Part shown: positions 1-11,747 of the stretch, piece after piece
Position numbering within the stretch: the first letter of the stretch is position 1
Layout: each line of letters starts with the position of its first letter
NCBI GenBank assembly: GCA_000697665.1
Contig: KL197733.1
Location: 188,943 to 252,942 of the forward strand
Reading direction: 5' to 3'
Length of the DNA: 64,000 nt
DNA from: Jaapia argillacea MUCL 33604
Taxonomy: Eukaryota; Basidiomycota; Agaricomycetes; Jaapiales; Jaapiaceae
The notes under the pieces: generated by a model
Told to the model about the DNA's origin: nothing
What the model saw: only the letters and a program-made list of their open reading frames with translations
Database searches by the model: none
Position numbers and translations under genes: made by a program

Positions 1-216
1 TGAACAGGTCTCTATTACCCCAAGCAGGACTCCCCCAGCCACTCTGCTTAGTCAGATCTCACACTCGTGGCTTGACCCAAAATACTTTTGTCCCTCAGTG
101 TATATCCATCAAGATACAGTCTATGATATAGTGCGACAGCAAGCAAAACAAGAATATAATGTGCGAGGGGGACCACCAAGATTCCACAGATATTAAATGC
201 GATATGAACGGGACAA

Positions 217-2694
217 TCAGCCGGAGCTCCCTCTCTTGCTCATCATGGATATTCGGTGAGAAGATAAGGCGTCCGCGCTCTGGTGCATAGCTTCGGCGTA
301 TCTGACAAGGATGTATAGTTGAACGTCGTAGGCACGGGGGAGTGAAAGAAGGAAAGAGGACGCACAAGAGCTTGTACCGAACCAACTCCCCTTCCAGCTC
401 CTCGTTCTTCAGTCGAGCCATCACCAATTGGTTCTGAGGGAAATGACGATCGTAAAGGCCCGATACAAAGAGGACAACATGAGCTGGCGACTCACCAATA
501 CTTCGACATGCTCCCCATTTAGCTGTGCCAAACTATTCTCAAGATTTTTCCTGCACACGCACCAGTTCAGCAACTCGAATCAAACACGTCAAACCATTCG
601 GCACATCTACTCACACCTGCATCGAAAGATTTCGATTGCTGTTCCTCAGCGCATCCAGCTCCAGCGCATGTGCATCCCTCGCCCGACACATATCTTCATA
701 CTCATGTGCATACGAATCCAGCATGAACGGCGTAATCCTTAACGAAACCGCATCTTGAACGAATTGATCCACGTCATATTGATGCCTCGAACCATTCCCA
801 TCTACTCCGCCATTCTCAATCAGTCCTATCTGGACAAGATGAGCTGGAGCATAGAGGGAATGAAACATGTAGGTAAGAACCGACCTCGTAAGGCTCGAAG
901 AGCTTGGTATTCAAAAATACTAAGATCTCATCAAACTTCAACTCCAGTAGCTTTTGCTCGTTCTTCTGTAGGAGCACCAAGCTGAAACCAAAAATGGCTT
1001 CAATACCACTCGCCAAACAATTATCGTATATTCGATACACGACATCGAGTGGAAACCTAGTTCCATGGTTCAGAATGAGAATTGGGGCGGGAATGGTCAA
1101 CTCACCGATAACTGAACAAAGTTAGGAACCATTGAGAGCAGAACATACTTGATTTGACGCCTTGGCGTAGGAAATGTATATTCAGTACCGGTAGCAGCTC
1201 TTCTATCAATCGATCAAACTATATCATGTTATTGGAGCACTCTGATAATACCCTCGAAGCCACTCACCTGAAACTACACGCGGAAACCAAGATCGCGCAA
1301 AGTTAATAGGATGCTGACCAGGATTCAGCGCGAGGATTGGGCTCACCAGACGTAGTTGTAACTTGGGCATCTCGGGAAGGAAGTGCCCTCTCAGGTCGTA
1401 TGACTGCATCAGACGCACGAGGAGACAGAAGGCTTCTTCATCTGGCATCTACAACATGTCAATGTGTCGAACAACCTAAGAATCTGGAAATTGGACACAC
1501 ATTCAGAAGCAGGATAGCTACTACGAATGGTAGTCCCTGACAATAGCCTACTTGAGGATCATACCTAATCTTGGACAGTCAGAACCTCAATAAGAGAAGA
1601 GTGGCTTTAGTACTGACAAGGAATACGCTTTGAGGACATTGAATAGGTTCTCTTGACCTATACCTTGTCCATCAGTGAAGAATTCGTGGCGCGGAAATGT
1701 CCTAGGCAGCAATTGACGGTCTTCACCCATCAATTTCTAACAAACCTCGATACTCACTCAGAACTTACCTTCCGAGGTCGCGAACGATGGCCTTTTCATG
1801 AGGGCTTGATTCCTTTAAAAGCTTGAGATAGGTTGCCTCAAGATCTGGATCCTTCGAGGCCGACCTGATTGTTTCCAGTCGTACGTCAGATAAGTGACGA
1901 GAGTGAGAATGGAGTAAGATAGGGCGAACATTAGTTGCCAGACCATCCCCCGTAACGTATGTGGGATGCCCTTTTCGATGGCTTTTGCCAACCGATCCGA
2001 GTTTTGAGATGCGAACTTTGAATAGTCTGATAATGATTTTAGGATCATCATAGATGTAGGGATATACTTGGCTTACCAGACACAACATCTCCCCAGAAGT
2101 CTGAAAGAACATGAGTAATTCGATGTTTGGCATGGAGATAAACTAACCCCAGTCAATCATTGTCTCTGGCGCATTCTCATCCTCGGATGCCTTCTCAACT
2201 TGTAACCGACTGAATTCTTCTTGCAATTTATACTGGCCTTCAATACTTGCCCGTCTGGTGTCTCCTTGGAGGTCTAACCGTGCTAGTAGCAAAGAGTTTC
2301 GAGCGGAGGATCCAGAGTCCGTCTTGTCCAATGCTGTTGACGCAGACTTTGGACGTGGCAGATCCAGCGAATTTCTCTGCTCGCCGACCGGTTTTTGAGT
2401 AGGGATCGAGTCGAATGACCTTATTGTATCCAAACTTCCTCGAGTACTCAGAGGAACGGTGGAAAAGCGTGATTCATCATCTAAAGAGACGTCGTTGAAA
2501 TCGGATTCTGCCAGGGATGTACGCATAGCGGAGGCTGGTCCTGATGATCCAGTCGGAGACAACAGCGAGTCGAGTGTTTGGGGTACATCTGTGGGCTCTG
2601 GCGGTGGTGCGGGTGGTGGGGGAGGCGGGGGCGGTACCGTGGCCTTTGGTCTGTCGATTTCTGTTGCCCTCGTTGAAAGCAAAAATGGGCGCAT
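217..2694 (-). CDS. Gyp5/EVI5-like TBC-domain RabGAP
   Basis: GTPase-activating protein for Rab GTPases in vesicle traffic. The N-terminus is disordered, with a run of eight prolines. The TBC domain begins at IDWDFWGDVVSDYSKF and IPHTLRGMVWQLM, and carries the arginine-finger segment IVRDLGRTFP and the glutamine-finger motif YCQG. Further TBC blocks are FLPEMPKLQLRL, FDRLIEELLPVL, FLRQGVKSS and FPLDVVYRIYDN. The C-terminus is a predicted coiled coil ending KLLYAEAMHQSADALSS, the usual Gyp5/EVI5 layout. About 13 exons were joined by frame, one of them only 6 nt long (1268-1273). The start is the first ATG of the long 5' exon. It shares an upstream region with the + strand gene at 2960. Which Rab it acts on cannot be read from sequence. 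Confidence 0.9.
1268..1273 (-). other. 6-nt microexon (Phe-Gln) in the TBC domain
   Basis: TTTCAG on the minus strand is preceded by an intron starting GTGAGC at the end of ...KLQLRL and ending GTGTAG. It is followed at once by GTGAGT, with the next acceptor ATATAG before FDRLIEEL. All junctions are phase 0. Including it gives LRL-FQ-FDRL, the spacing I know from Gyp5-type TBC domains; skipping it deletes two residues from a conserved helix. Confidence 0.75.
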
Positions 2695-2959
2695 CGTGGC
2701 CGGAACGAGGAGTGAATTGCGCTAGTCGACGAGGTGAGCCGTCAGGCGGTGGCAATCATTGCGATCAGTTGTCGCGTGGTCGGTCACGTGGTCCATAAAC
2801 GGAAATCAGAGCTTCCGACAAGTTCAACTTATCCTCTTCCTTACACCTATTATTTGGCTCTCATACGCCATCTTTTCTCTTCCAATCTATCTGGCGCGAA
2901 ATATCTCGTGAAACCCACCTCTTCTTCGTGTAAAATCTGGGTCGCCAACTCAAGAGGAT
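2695..2959. promoter_or_regulatory. shared upstream region of divergent genes
   Basis: This 265-bp gap lies between the start codons of the RabGAP (-) and the Ser-rich protein (+), so both promoters must sit here or overlap the 5' UTRs. It has pyrimidine-rich tracts near 2830-2890. No TATA or other box can be called with confidence. Confidence 0.4.
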
Positions 2960-4087
2960 ATGCCACGCGTTTCGTTCTCCAGCCTTCTGTCTTTGCTCAC
3001 CGCAGGGTTCAAATGGATCACTTGGAAAGTCTCTCGGACAAAACGTGATACTCGCCATCGCTACCACTGGAACCCTCGCCCTTTCGAGATGCGACAGGAC
3101 GCGAGTTGCAATTTCGAAATGCTGGAGGAAGGCGCAAGTTGCTCACAGCTCTCAGTCACCATCTCGACCGATGTGATCCAAGTCACAAGTCCTTCCCCCG
3201 TTGCATATAACTCGGCTCGTTTGCCTTCTGCCTTGTACCGCCTTTCCGCCCCATCTGCATCGTCTTCTACAGACCTTCTCAACCCGTTCCTCGGACAAGC
3301 TGAACTCGCCGATGCCAAACTTCGAGCATTCTCCATGCCTGCAGAGATCGGTCGCCACACACCCTTTTTACCCTGCAGCTCCTCGAGCGGGCCCCTTCCA
3401 ACTCTTCATGAAGACGTTTCCCTCTCCGTCCCTGAAAGATCTATTGGCAACGCAGGCCCTCGGGATAGCCTGGATCCGGCGTACGCGTTGGGGATGGCAT
3501 ACTTGTCTAGCTCGGCTACTTCTTCGATCCTCTCAGTTGCGGAGGCTGGAGGTCTACAGCTACTTGATCCCACTCCTATCGAAGGTGGAAGATCTACGAC
3601 TTCAAAGGGCTACAACATCACCACGAAAAACCCGCGCCAGATTTCTCTGACGCCCTCCTCGAGCCGCGGAACATCCACTACCTCCATTTCATCAATTTTC
3701 GATAATTCGTACCCAACTCAATCATCATCACTCACCTCAATGGGTTCCAGTTCCCACACGGACAGAGAGGGCGATCTCGCTGAGGAAGGATTCGGAGAAG
3801 ATTTCGAGCTGAGAACGTTGAGAGCAAGTACGAGATGTGTACAGATGGGGTACGGGAAAGGTGTCTTGGTCAGGTTGAACGAAGAGTTTGAGAGTACGGA
3901 TCTGGAGAAGGATCTGACAGAAATGAACCCGGAAGAGGATTCGTTCCCGACTCCGAGGCTACAAAACTCTATAACGCAGAACACTTCCTATCTGGATTTC
4001 GGGTTCAGTCCATCCGCTTCGATGCAGAGTGGCCGATCGGTGGACCTCGACGACTTCCCTACTCCACCCCACGTTGTTTCTCTGTAG
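2960..4087 (+). CDS. Ser/Thr-rich disordered protein, unknown
   Basis: Single-exon gene of 375 codons. I do not recognise a domain. The protein is rich in Ser, Thr and Pro, with runs such as PSASSSTDLL, LTPSSSRGTSTT and SSSLTSMGSSS, so it is probably largely disordered and may be phosphorylated. A slightly more ordered stretch, ELRTLRASTRCVQMGYGKGVLVRL, lies near residues 275-300, followed by an acidic segment. The first 25 residues are mildly hydrophobic (FSSLLSLLTAGFKWITW), but charged residues follow and a signal peptide is doubtful. It is transcribed divergently from the RabGAP. Codon use and the clean long frame support a real gene. Confidence 0.7.
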   Translation: MPRVSFSSLLSLLTAGFKWITWKVSRTKRDTRHRYHWNPRPFEMRQDASCNFEMLEEGASCSQLSVTISTDVIQVTSPSPVAYNSARLPSALYRLSAPSASSSTDLLNPFLGQAELADAKLRAFSMPAEIGRHTPFLPCSSSSGPLPTLHEDVSLSVPERSIGNAGPRDSLDPAYALGMAYLSSSATSSILSVAEAGGLQLLDPTPIEGGRSTTSKGYNITTKNPRQISLTPSSSRGTSTTSISSIFDNSYPTQSSSLTSMGSSSHTDREGDLAEEGFGEDFELRTLRASTRCVQMGYGKGVLVRLNEEFESTDLEKDLTEMNPEEDSFPTPRLQNSITQNTSYLDFGFSPSASMQSGRSVDLDDFPTPPHVVSL

Positions 4088-4666
4088 CTTCTTTCTCTTT
4101 CTCTGCTGGGTCGCTCACTTCGTTTTTCGCGCCAACACATGTCTATCTACAAACATGACTAAACCTTCTTCTGTATCAATAGTCGATTTGTATCCCAATC
4201 TCAACGAACTGCCTGTATTTTTCTGAACTCTCTAACTTGGCGGGCATCTCTGGTCGCCACCTCCATTCAACACATAATTATCTAGCCTCGTCTTTCGCAA
4301 AGGGAAATCGATGTTAGCTAGGAGGTTGGGTGAGAACCAATGAGATTGGTTTGCACGTGGTGCAAGATCTATCCGCTCACCAGGTGGACCTTGAACCACG
4401 ATTCGCTAACATCGGAAGTCCCTCGCCGCAGCAGCCGTGTCGCTTGAACTTCATCTGCCAAGGCTAAAGCGCTAATGGCGCACGTTCGACGCAACAAATG
4501 ACAGGAGATGGCGTATCCAGCGTGCTGCAATTCTTTGGAGGCCAATCAGAGTTTGAGTTTCAGGTCGGAGCCAATATGTCGAGGGGTTAAATGGTGAGCT
4601 CGCCTGACCTCTGCATAGCTCTCTGCATCTCAACACAGTTGTCTTTCCCAAGAGGAGTGTGAAATC
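4088..4666. other. intergenic, upstream of chromate transporter
   Basis: No gene is seen in this 579 bp. It holds the 3' flank of the Ser-rich gene and the promoter of the transporter. CCAAT-GAG-ATTGG near 4338-4350 forms a small inverted repeat of CCAAT boxes, a plausible but unproven HAP-complex target. Confidence 0.35.
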
Positions 4667-7054
4667 ATGGCATCTCGTGGGGGACTGGCCTCACAGAATG
4701 ATGGATCATTGCTAGCGCGTCTGGTTGAGTGCACCAAAGCGTTTTGGTGAGTAGCGATTCGATATCCTGAAGTGTGATTGAACCGACGATAACCGTGGCC
4801 GATTCTACCAGGTTGTTCGGCTTGACGACTTTCGGAGGTGAGTTTCAGTGGTTTGATGGGATGCGCTTGTATCTGACGGGAAGCTCAGGTCCTTCCGCCA
4901 ACATCGTGTACCTCCGGCGTATGTTCGTAAGCAAGAAGAAATGGATCGACGAGAAAACATTTCAAGATTGCTTTGGAATTGCGAGCGCTCTGCCAGTATG
5001 AATGCCAACTTGGTCTTTCATCCCGAAGTGATGTTTAGAAGAACCCATACTTTCAGGGACCTGCATTCTCCCAGCTGACCTTCACGGTAGCTCTCCTTCG
5101 GGGAGGAATTTTGTGCGGCGTCTGGTCATTTGTACTTGGAACGTATGTGGTTTCAATCCCCCTCGAGAAACTATGCATCCTTACTCTTCGATGTCCCCAG
5201 ATTTCCTGGTTCCATTGCTATGATAGCCCTTGGTAAATCCTATGTTTTGCCCATCCCTTTCGTGAACTCGTGCTCAGAGATCGGCCAGGTTATGGTGTGA
5301 AGAATATCCCACCGGATTTACCGGAAGTGAGATCCTTCGCCTGAAAGCTGGGAACTTCGCTGACGCAGGTTTTCATACAGGCAGTGTTGAGTCTATTGTA
5401 TGTGGTCACTATCTTATAAATTCGCCAATCTGACTCCCCCCCCTCAGTACTGGGCTTAATTCTGCAGGTATACCGCTCTGATTTGATGGTTAAGATCAAA
5501 AGATTGACCACTCTTTTTGAAGCCGTTGGGTTGATCGCTCTGGCTGCATACCAACTATCCCACAAGGCTGTTACAGACCATCTCAGCGCCATCATGTTGT
5601 TCGTTTCTGCGGCGGCGGCGACCTGTTACCAATCTGAGTGGTTATTCCCGGTTCTCAGTACGTTCATGAAATATGATTTTCCTCTGGCATCATAAGAATT
5701 ACGATCTCTTATCATTGCGCAGTGTTTTCGGCTGGGTTGATAAGTTTGTCACTTCCACCAACTCCAAGATCTGAGAACTTATTACATCTTATCCAGCATA
5801 CATTGTGGACGAATCCGAATACCATCTTGCGCAATATCGTGCACGGCGGGAGCGGCACCAACCATCGCAGAGTCCCGAGCCCGACGTCCCAACTTTACGT
5901 TCTCATCCTGCTGTCGAAGAAATCGCCCTCACTCCGATACAACCCGCCTTACTGGCTGGTAGCGAACAGGATGATAACAAAGGGATCAACCTGCCATCGG
6001 AGACATCTATACGTTCTCGACTCGTTGGAGAGCGATCGTCTATCCGGGACGAGGTCGATGAAGAGGTCGCAATTGAGCCCAAGACTTATGGCCTCGGTGT
6101 CAAGGCGGGAGTTGCAGCGTGAGGATGCTTTCCTCACAAATCCGTCAATATTCTCACTAATCCGCAAATCTAGCCTCATTGCTTTCGTAGTCGCTTTCGT
6201 TGTTCTACTCGGAATTCGTGCGGTCCTGCCAGGCAACAGGGCTTACAACTTCTTCTGTAATTGTATGCTCGTGGGTGGGTAGTTCTGATGGTCAGATGTC
6301 TTCGAATGTTCTCATCAGTCTTTTCCTCCAGGTACTATCATATTTGGAGGTGGGCCGGTCGTCATCCCTCTTCTTCGAGGCTACACTGTCGCTCCTGGAT
6401 ATGTCACATCGACGCAATTCCTTTTTGGATTTGCTCTCCTGCAAGCTTTGCCTGGCCCGTAAGTCAAAAATAATCCCTATTCTTACATTGTTCATGGTCT
6501 CTCGTCACCCTCAGGTTCTTCAACTTTGCTGGTGCGTAGTTTTGGAGACTTTTGTTCCTTCGTGGTTCTCACCTCCGTTCCCAGCATTCCTAGGTATCCT
6601 CGTTGTGGCAGATAACCCGCCTCTGGGTGCTTTCCTTGGTCTTGTGGGAATCTTTTCTCCTGGTCTCATTGTTCAGTTAGCGGTGCTGCCGATTTATGGT
6701 CATTTACGAGAGAAGCGTGCAACTCGGAGTATCCTTCGCGGCATCATTGCTGCTGCTGTTGGTCAGTTCCCCGTCCTCTATGTATCCCATTCATCTCACG
6801 TTAATCGGTATTTCCTCCAATTTAATGCCTCAGGCCTAGTCTATGCGGCAACCTGGCGACTTTTTAATGCAGGGGTTGTTCGTAACGTTGTCCAAGGTCA
6901 CAGCGCAAGCACCAGCCTGGCCACTGATGGATGGTGGGTTGTGTTGGCTGCGTTATCCTTTGCGATGTGCGACGAAAGATTCAAGGTGCAGCCACCCTTT
7001 GCGATCATTGCAGGAGCTGTCGGTGGGGTACTCAAGTGGGCTGTAACCCGCTAA
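4667..7054 (+). CDS. chromate ion transporter (CHR family)
   Basis: Multi-pass membrane protein of the chromate transporter family (ChrA in bacteria), proposed to export chromate with proton exchange. It has the two homologous halves of the long-chain form. The first carries FGLTTFGGPSANIVYLRR and ASALPGPAFSQL; the second carries TIIFGGGPVVIPLLRGY and ALLQALPGPFFNFAAFLG. A hydrophilic cytoplasmic loop of about 100 residues (RARRERHQPSQSPEPD onward) joins them. About ten short introns were resolved with in-phase junctions, for example TG|GTGAGT before LFGLTTFGG. The start is the ATG that gives a short charged N-terminus before the first helix. The gene ends WAVTR. Some fungal members may move other anions, so the substrate is inferred from family. 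Confidence 0.9.
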
Positions 7055-7207
7055 GGTGTGGGTATTTAAGATCTGTTGGCAAATTCAAGGCTTTACGTTT
7101 AACAATCATGGGGTGCGGGTGCAAGAAGGACATCGCATTGATAAAACTACAATCCGGCTAAAGATTCAACAAAAGATAAAGAAGATCGAATACAGCGCTA
7201 CAGCGAA

Positions 7208-9290
7208 CTACGCTGGTGTGTAAGGAGTCACCAGGAGAGGACATTGACTGCCCTCCTTAAACTTGCCAGAGATATATGGTCGAGTTAATACACTGTAAGA
7301 GATCACAAGTGAGTAAAATGGGGAAGGGGACGACGCTGGGAGCATACACATTGGCTCTGAATATCTTCTCTTCGGTTTCCGCAAAGACAAAGTTGGTGAG
7401 AAGAATATGTAGGAACGTCTTCATTTCGATCAAAGAGAATTTCATTCCGATACATGACTGCGTTGAGATCGAAATTAGCAAAAGGGGGATGATGAGGGCC
7501 AGAAAACATACCCTGGGACCCGCTGAGAAGGCGAGGAGGTTCGAAAACAAGCCAGGCTGAGCGAGGACGGCTTCAGGTAGGTTATCCCATCTATCGGGGC
7601 TAATGACACGGGAGTCAGAAGCGCATTGAACCACGAATCCTTGCCACTGACTTGAAATCCCAAGCATCTTCACCCCAAATCTCCTTATCCAGATGGAACG
7701 CTTCCACTGCCACATGCACAAAGCTTCCTTTCGGCACACGCACGCTGCGCCTCTCCCGTTTACCACTTCGATCATAAACGGGTGATGAGGTGGGAATCTC
7801 ATCGTCTTGCGTGGCCACCCTCAAGGAAGAATGGACGGGTGGAATCAGCCTCAGAACCTCCCTCGCAACGTTATGCAGGAATGGAAGCTCGGAGATGGTT
7901 GTATGGAGTGACTGGATCTCATCGTCGGTAAGAGATGCTAAACTAGCCGGAGGTGCGATCGAGAGCAATTCCGTGCGTAAACGAGTTTGGACAGCGGGAT
8001 GTTGCGCGAGAAGGAGGAGAGTCCAGGTCAGCGCGAGAGATGTTGTGTCGGAGCCTGCGAACATAAATGTATTGATGTTATTCAAGATATCCTCATCGGA
8101 GATCCGCTGATCGGGAGGCAGATCAGTAGCAGCGTTGGATTTTACTGAAGGGATTTGGATTAGTGGGAGAGATTGGCAGAGTTTGTATACTTACAAAGAA
8201 GGGTCAAGAGATCTTTGCCATGGGCCTTGCCCTTGGCGATCTTTCGCTTTTTCTCCTGCACCAGTTGCCCGGCGACTCGTCCAATAACCTCGTGCCCCTT
8301 TCGTACGATGCGGACGGCATCGTTAGGCTGAAGTATGACCGTCAACATCGCTTTACAAACGAACCCGGGTTACTCACGAAGAGTGTATCAAGGATGGGAA
8401 GATAGATTCCAAGAAGTGATCTCAGCCCTTGCCCTTGAGAAATTGCAACCTCGAACATGTCCTTGTACGCACAAAACAACTCATTGGACTCGTTTTGGAT
8501 GGCATTGAATTGATAATCAAAACCTAAAAAAAATTGAATCCAGGATCGTCTTATTCACAGACAGGCAGCAATGCTTACCCGCCAACCCGATTACATCAAA
8601 CGTTGCACGACTTATCCAATGGCAGACGTCTAAACGTACTGCTTCAGTCTCTGTCCCGGCAGCCTTATTGGTTTCTGTAATGATGGACATCCATCGATCT
8701 TTCAGCTCGCTTCCTTTGCCGAATACAAGGGGAACCAATGCGCGCATGTTTTGGACGGAGAAAGCGGGTGTTGCAACTCGACGCTGCCGTTTGTGCACCT
8801 GGCCTTCTGCACCAAGCATTCCACATCCAATGAGGCCTGTGATGAGTCTTCTCGATTGCCAAGGTTTCTCATATATGGTAGAATGCTTCAAAACATGACT
8901 CAAAGCAACGGGGTCGATGGTGAGGAGTCGCTCGTCCCACTTTGAATCATCCGTCAGCGGTAGGTTGACACCAGAGCGAAACTCCACTTACAGGTCCAAC
9001 ACCTCTAATTCGAATGTTGCGCCCATATGCGTTGACAAGCTTCTCATGCACCGCAGGGGAGCGGCGGGGACTGATGGGAGGATAACGTCAGCGATCTGGC
9101 GGCTACAATGAGGGCGACCTTACTCCAGAACTGCCGCCATATGGCTTCCAAACAACCCCTTGACGGGTGGGCCAGCAAGCTCCCGTAATGGGTTGAATCG
9201 TGGTGCAATAAAGAGATGGTAAAAAACATAGCCCAAGACAGAAGTGACTCCGGCGGCGAAGAAATTCAGAAGTAGGGAGACGGACTGCAT
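7208..9290 (-). CDS. cytochrome P450 monooxygenase
   Basis: Heme-thiolate monooxygenase of the fungal class II type, tethered to the ER by an N-terminal helix (SVSLLLNFFAAGVTSVLGYV) followed by the proline-rich hinge LRELAGPP. Seen in order: I-helix oxygen-binding motif AGSDTT, K-helix ExxR as EVLR, the PDRW region, and the heme loop FSAGPRSCIGMKF. The heme loop is split by an intron between FSAGPR and SCIG; joining restores FxxGxRxCxG with its axial cysteine. The last exon ends VTPYTPA. About ten introns are present. The start at 9290 is the ATG that directly precedes the membrane anchor. It converges with the chromate transporter. CYP family and substrate cannot be told, and no biosynthetic cluster partners are adjacent. 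Confidence 0.9.
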
Positions 9291-9792
9291 AGAGCCGTAC
9301 TTGTTTCGCTACCAAAGCTGGCGGCGTTATAAAGGACCTTGGGTTGAAGGCAAGCACAACGCATGTGGAAAACGAGGTCTGGGTATGTCAATTTTGGTTT
9401 CATTATTGTTGGGGTCAAACAATAAGCAAAGAATAAGACGCGAACCGTCACAATGTCACAGCTTGTTTGTCACTTTCAGATCGCGTTCTCGACGCGTCCT
9501 GAGGTCCAAGCTCTCTCCAGCTGGAGGTCAACAAAGCTCCCGGAAGTACGGGAAGAATGTTGAGGAGGACGACTATTGTTACGGCTTTCATTGTGAAAAG
9601 ACTTGAGTTTTGCCGAGGGATTCGCAGTCATTCACAAACGGAGGGACACGGAGCAGGATCCCGAAGTTATCCTCATCTCATATTGCCATTATTGAAGAGG
9701 AGAGGCGTTCAAACTTCGGGGAGACAAGATTGATCCAAAAAGAGAGACAGATACATTGATAGTAAAGAGAGGAGACATATGATAATGCAACT
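9291..9792. other. intergenic between P450 and GNAT fusion gene
   Basis: This 502 bp holds the P450 upstream region and the 3' flank of the acetyltransferase gene. A small + strand frame ends at 9606, but it has no splice partner and no recognisable sequence. I see nothing else. Confidence 0.4.
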
Positions 9793-11389
9793 TTACGCCT
9801 TGGCGGGGAGGCTCTTGCATTCCTCTTGATGGCCATGACCGGATAACTTCCAATGAGCAAGCTACAAAACTCTATCAATGGGTTATCATTCTTGTCTGAA
9901 AGGGTACGTACCCGACACTCCTCGCTACAGTACAGTGCCCACGAGCATCCATACTTACAAGGCAAAATTCCTTCAGACCTCGGATTCTACACCCAGCTTT
10001 AGCCATCTTCTCGGCCGCCTAACAAGCGGAGGAGGCGCGACTCACCAGACAATAACGACAGATTGTCTTTCCACCAATGGCTTCGTGATCCCAACTCCGA
10101 CCAGTCCAATCCTTCGCAGTCATTTCATACATGGTCTGCTTCTTCCCTCTCATATCAGGTCTCGACCAGAGTGCCATATCATGCACCTTAAAATCATACA
10201 TCTTCTTGAATCCCAGCTTCTTCGCTACATGGTGACTCCCCTCGTTTGTGCTGAGAGGGTCTATATACACACCATGGACACCAAGTTCGAGGAGGCAGAA
10301 ACTTGTGAGGGCCTCCATCGCTTCGGTCATGATTCCCTGGTTCCAGAAGGAGGGATGAATCTCGTAGAAGGCGAGACATCCCACCTCTTCCAAAGACTGT
10401 GATGATGGCCACTGGAAAGGAACGCCTTCACGAACTTCAAGTGCTTTCAGCTCCCGGAGAGGTGCCATATCGCCGAGGATAATTTTGCGATGCCGAATGG
10501 CAACGAACTGGAACTATGAGGGAAGTTCGGCATTCCCGTCAGATTGTGGAGTTGTGGAACGCACTGACAGATACATGTCCGATATAGCCACTCGCGTCCA
10601 ATGGTTCACCAACGAGCTTCACGTCCGATGGGACGGGCTTCGGTTCTACAACTCTCTTTTCCGAGCCAGATACCAGCGTAGATTCGATTGCGAAATGAAA
10701 CCTTTTCCGAGCTGCAGTTTCGGGGGTAACAGCGGCGCTGAAATAACCTGGTAGGGGGATCATGGGCACTGAACTCCGAACATAGAACTTTCCGAAGGAG
10801 CTGATAGTTTCTGCAAGGTCCTTCGAAGTAGTATAAAGTTGGGTCCGTGTAACAGCTGGCTCATGCTTCACAGCGTGAATACGAGGGAAATCCTCTGGAA
10901 CTACAGCCCGTAGAACTGAGTACACGTCAATTCGACCTGATCCACAAGGGTGCGAGAGAAATTACAAACTTAAGCGCTTAGTCTCGATCTTGGTAGCGCG
11001 AGCTCCAGGAGGGTAAAAGGACATCCCTTTGGCACCCGGGAGGGGCGACCAAGGATCCTACGCGATACGAGATTAACTGGGACTCGACGACGAGATATGT
11101 CGACGGGAGAGAATTGCTCACATCATATGGCCTCACAACGTTTCCAGTCGTGTAGTGATGTGCAACTTTGTGTTGCGGCCCTATAGATATGTGAGTACTC
11201 GCTAGGCAAGGAATAAGTACAAGGCAAACAGGTCGTACAATGGTTCTTGAAGCATTCTTGTGAGCAGAACGTTGAACCTTCGACGATGCCCAAAGCTTTG
11301 CATTTTGGACATTGCGATTTCCCGCTGGCAGGTTTGGGGCACTGAGGCGCAGAGCACATGGCTGTGGCTAAGGTGGTATCGGTAGACAT
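9793..11389 (-). CDS. GNAT acetyltransferase fused to C6H2 and MYND zinc fingers
   Basis: Three domains are seen in one spliced frame. Residues ~10-60: a C6H2 finger like that at the N-terminus of methionine aminopeptidase 1 (CSAPQCPKPASGKSQCPKC, then FCSQECFKNHWPQHK). Middle: a GNAT N-acetyltransferase fold (KIETKRLSLR, LVGEPLDASGYIGHVSF, YEIHPSFWNQGIMTEAMEAL, GVYIDPLSTNEGSHHVAKKL). C-terminus: a MYND-type finger (CRYC, CKYGC, YCSEECRLAHW, GHGHQEEC) ending PAKA. The GNAT part belongs to the RimJ-like type that acetylates protein N-termini or small molecules. In MAP1 the C6H2 finger helps ribosome association, so an N-terminal acetylase acting at the ribosome is a fair guess but only a guess. 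Introns at six or more sites are in phase, and all zinc ligands are present. Confidence 0.8.
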
Positions 11390-11747
11390 GGGTGTTGTGT
11401 ATGACGATAGTGTCAGAGGCTGAATTCCAGGATACAGTAGGATGACGAAACTTGACTGCCAGAGGAAGCTCTGGGTTTATAGCTGGGGAGCCATAAAAGA
11501 CTTTCGCTGGACCAAGAGCCTAACCAATTCTCTACGTAAAATGGCGGGAGGTGGTTGGTTGACGAGGTAATGATCGGTCGCTAGCGGCGATGAGTAACCA
11601 TGGGGGTGACAAGAAAGATACTAGGGATACAAGAAGATACAAGTTGTGGAAACAACAGATACAAGGACAAGCGCTCGGGATGAGAACACATCAAAAACAC
11701 AAAGTCACAAACCGATATACAGTACATGCAAAGTCACCACAAATCCC

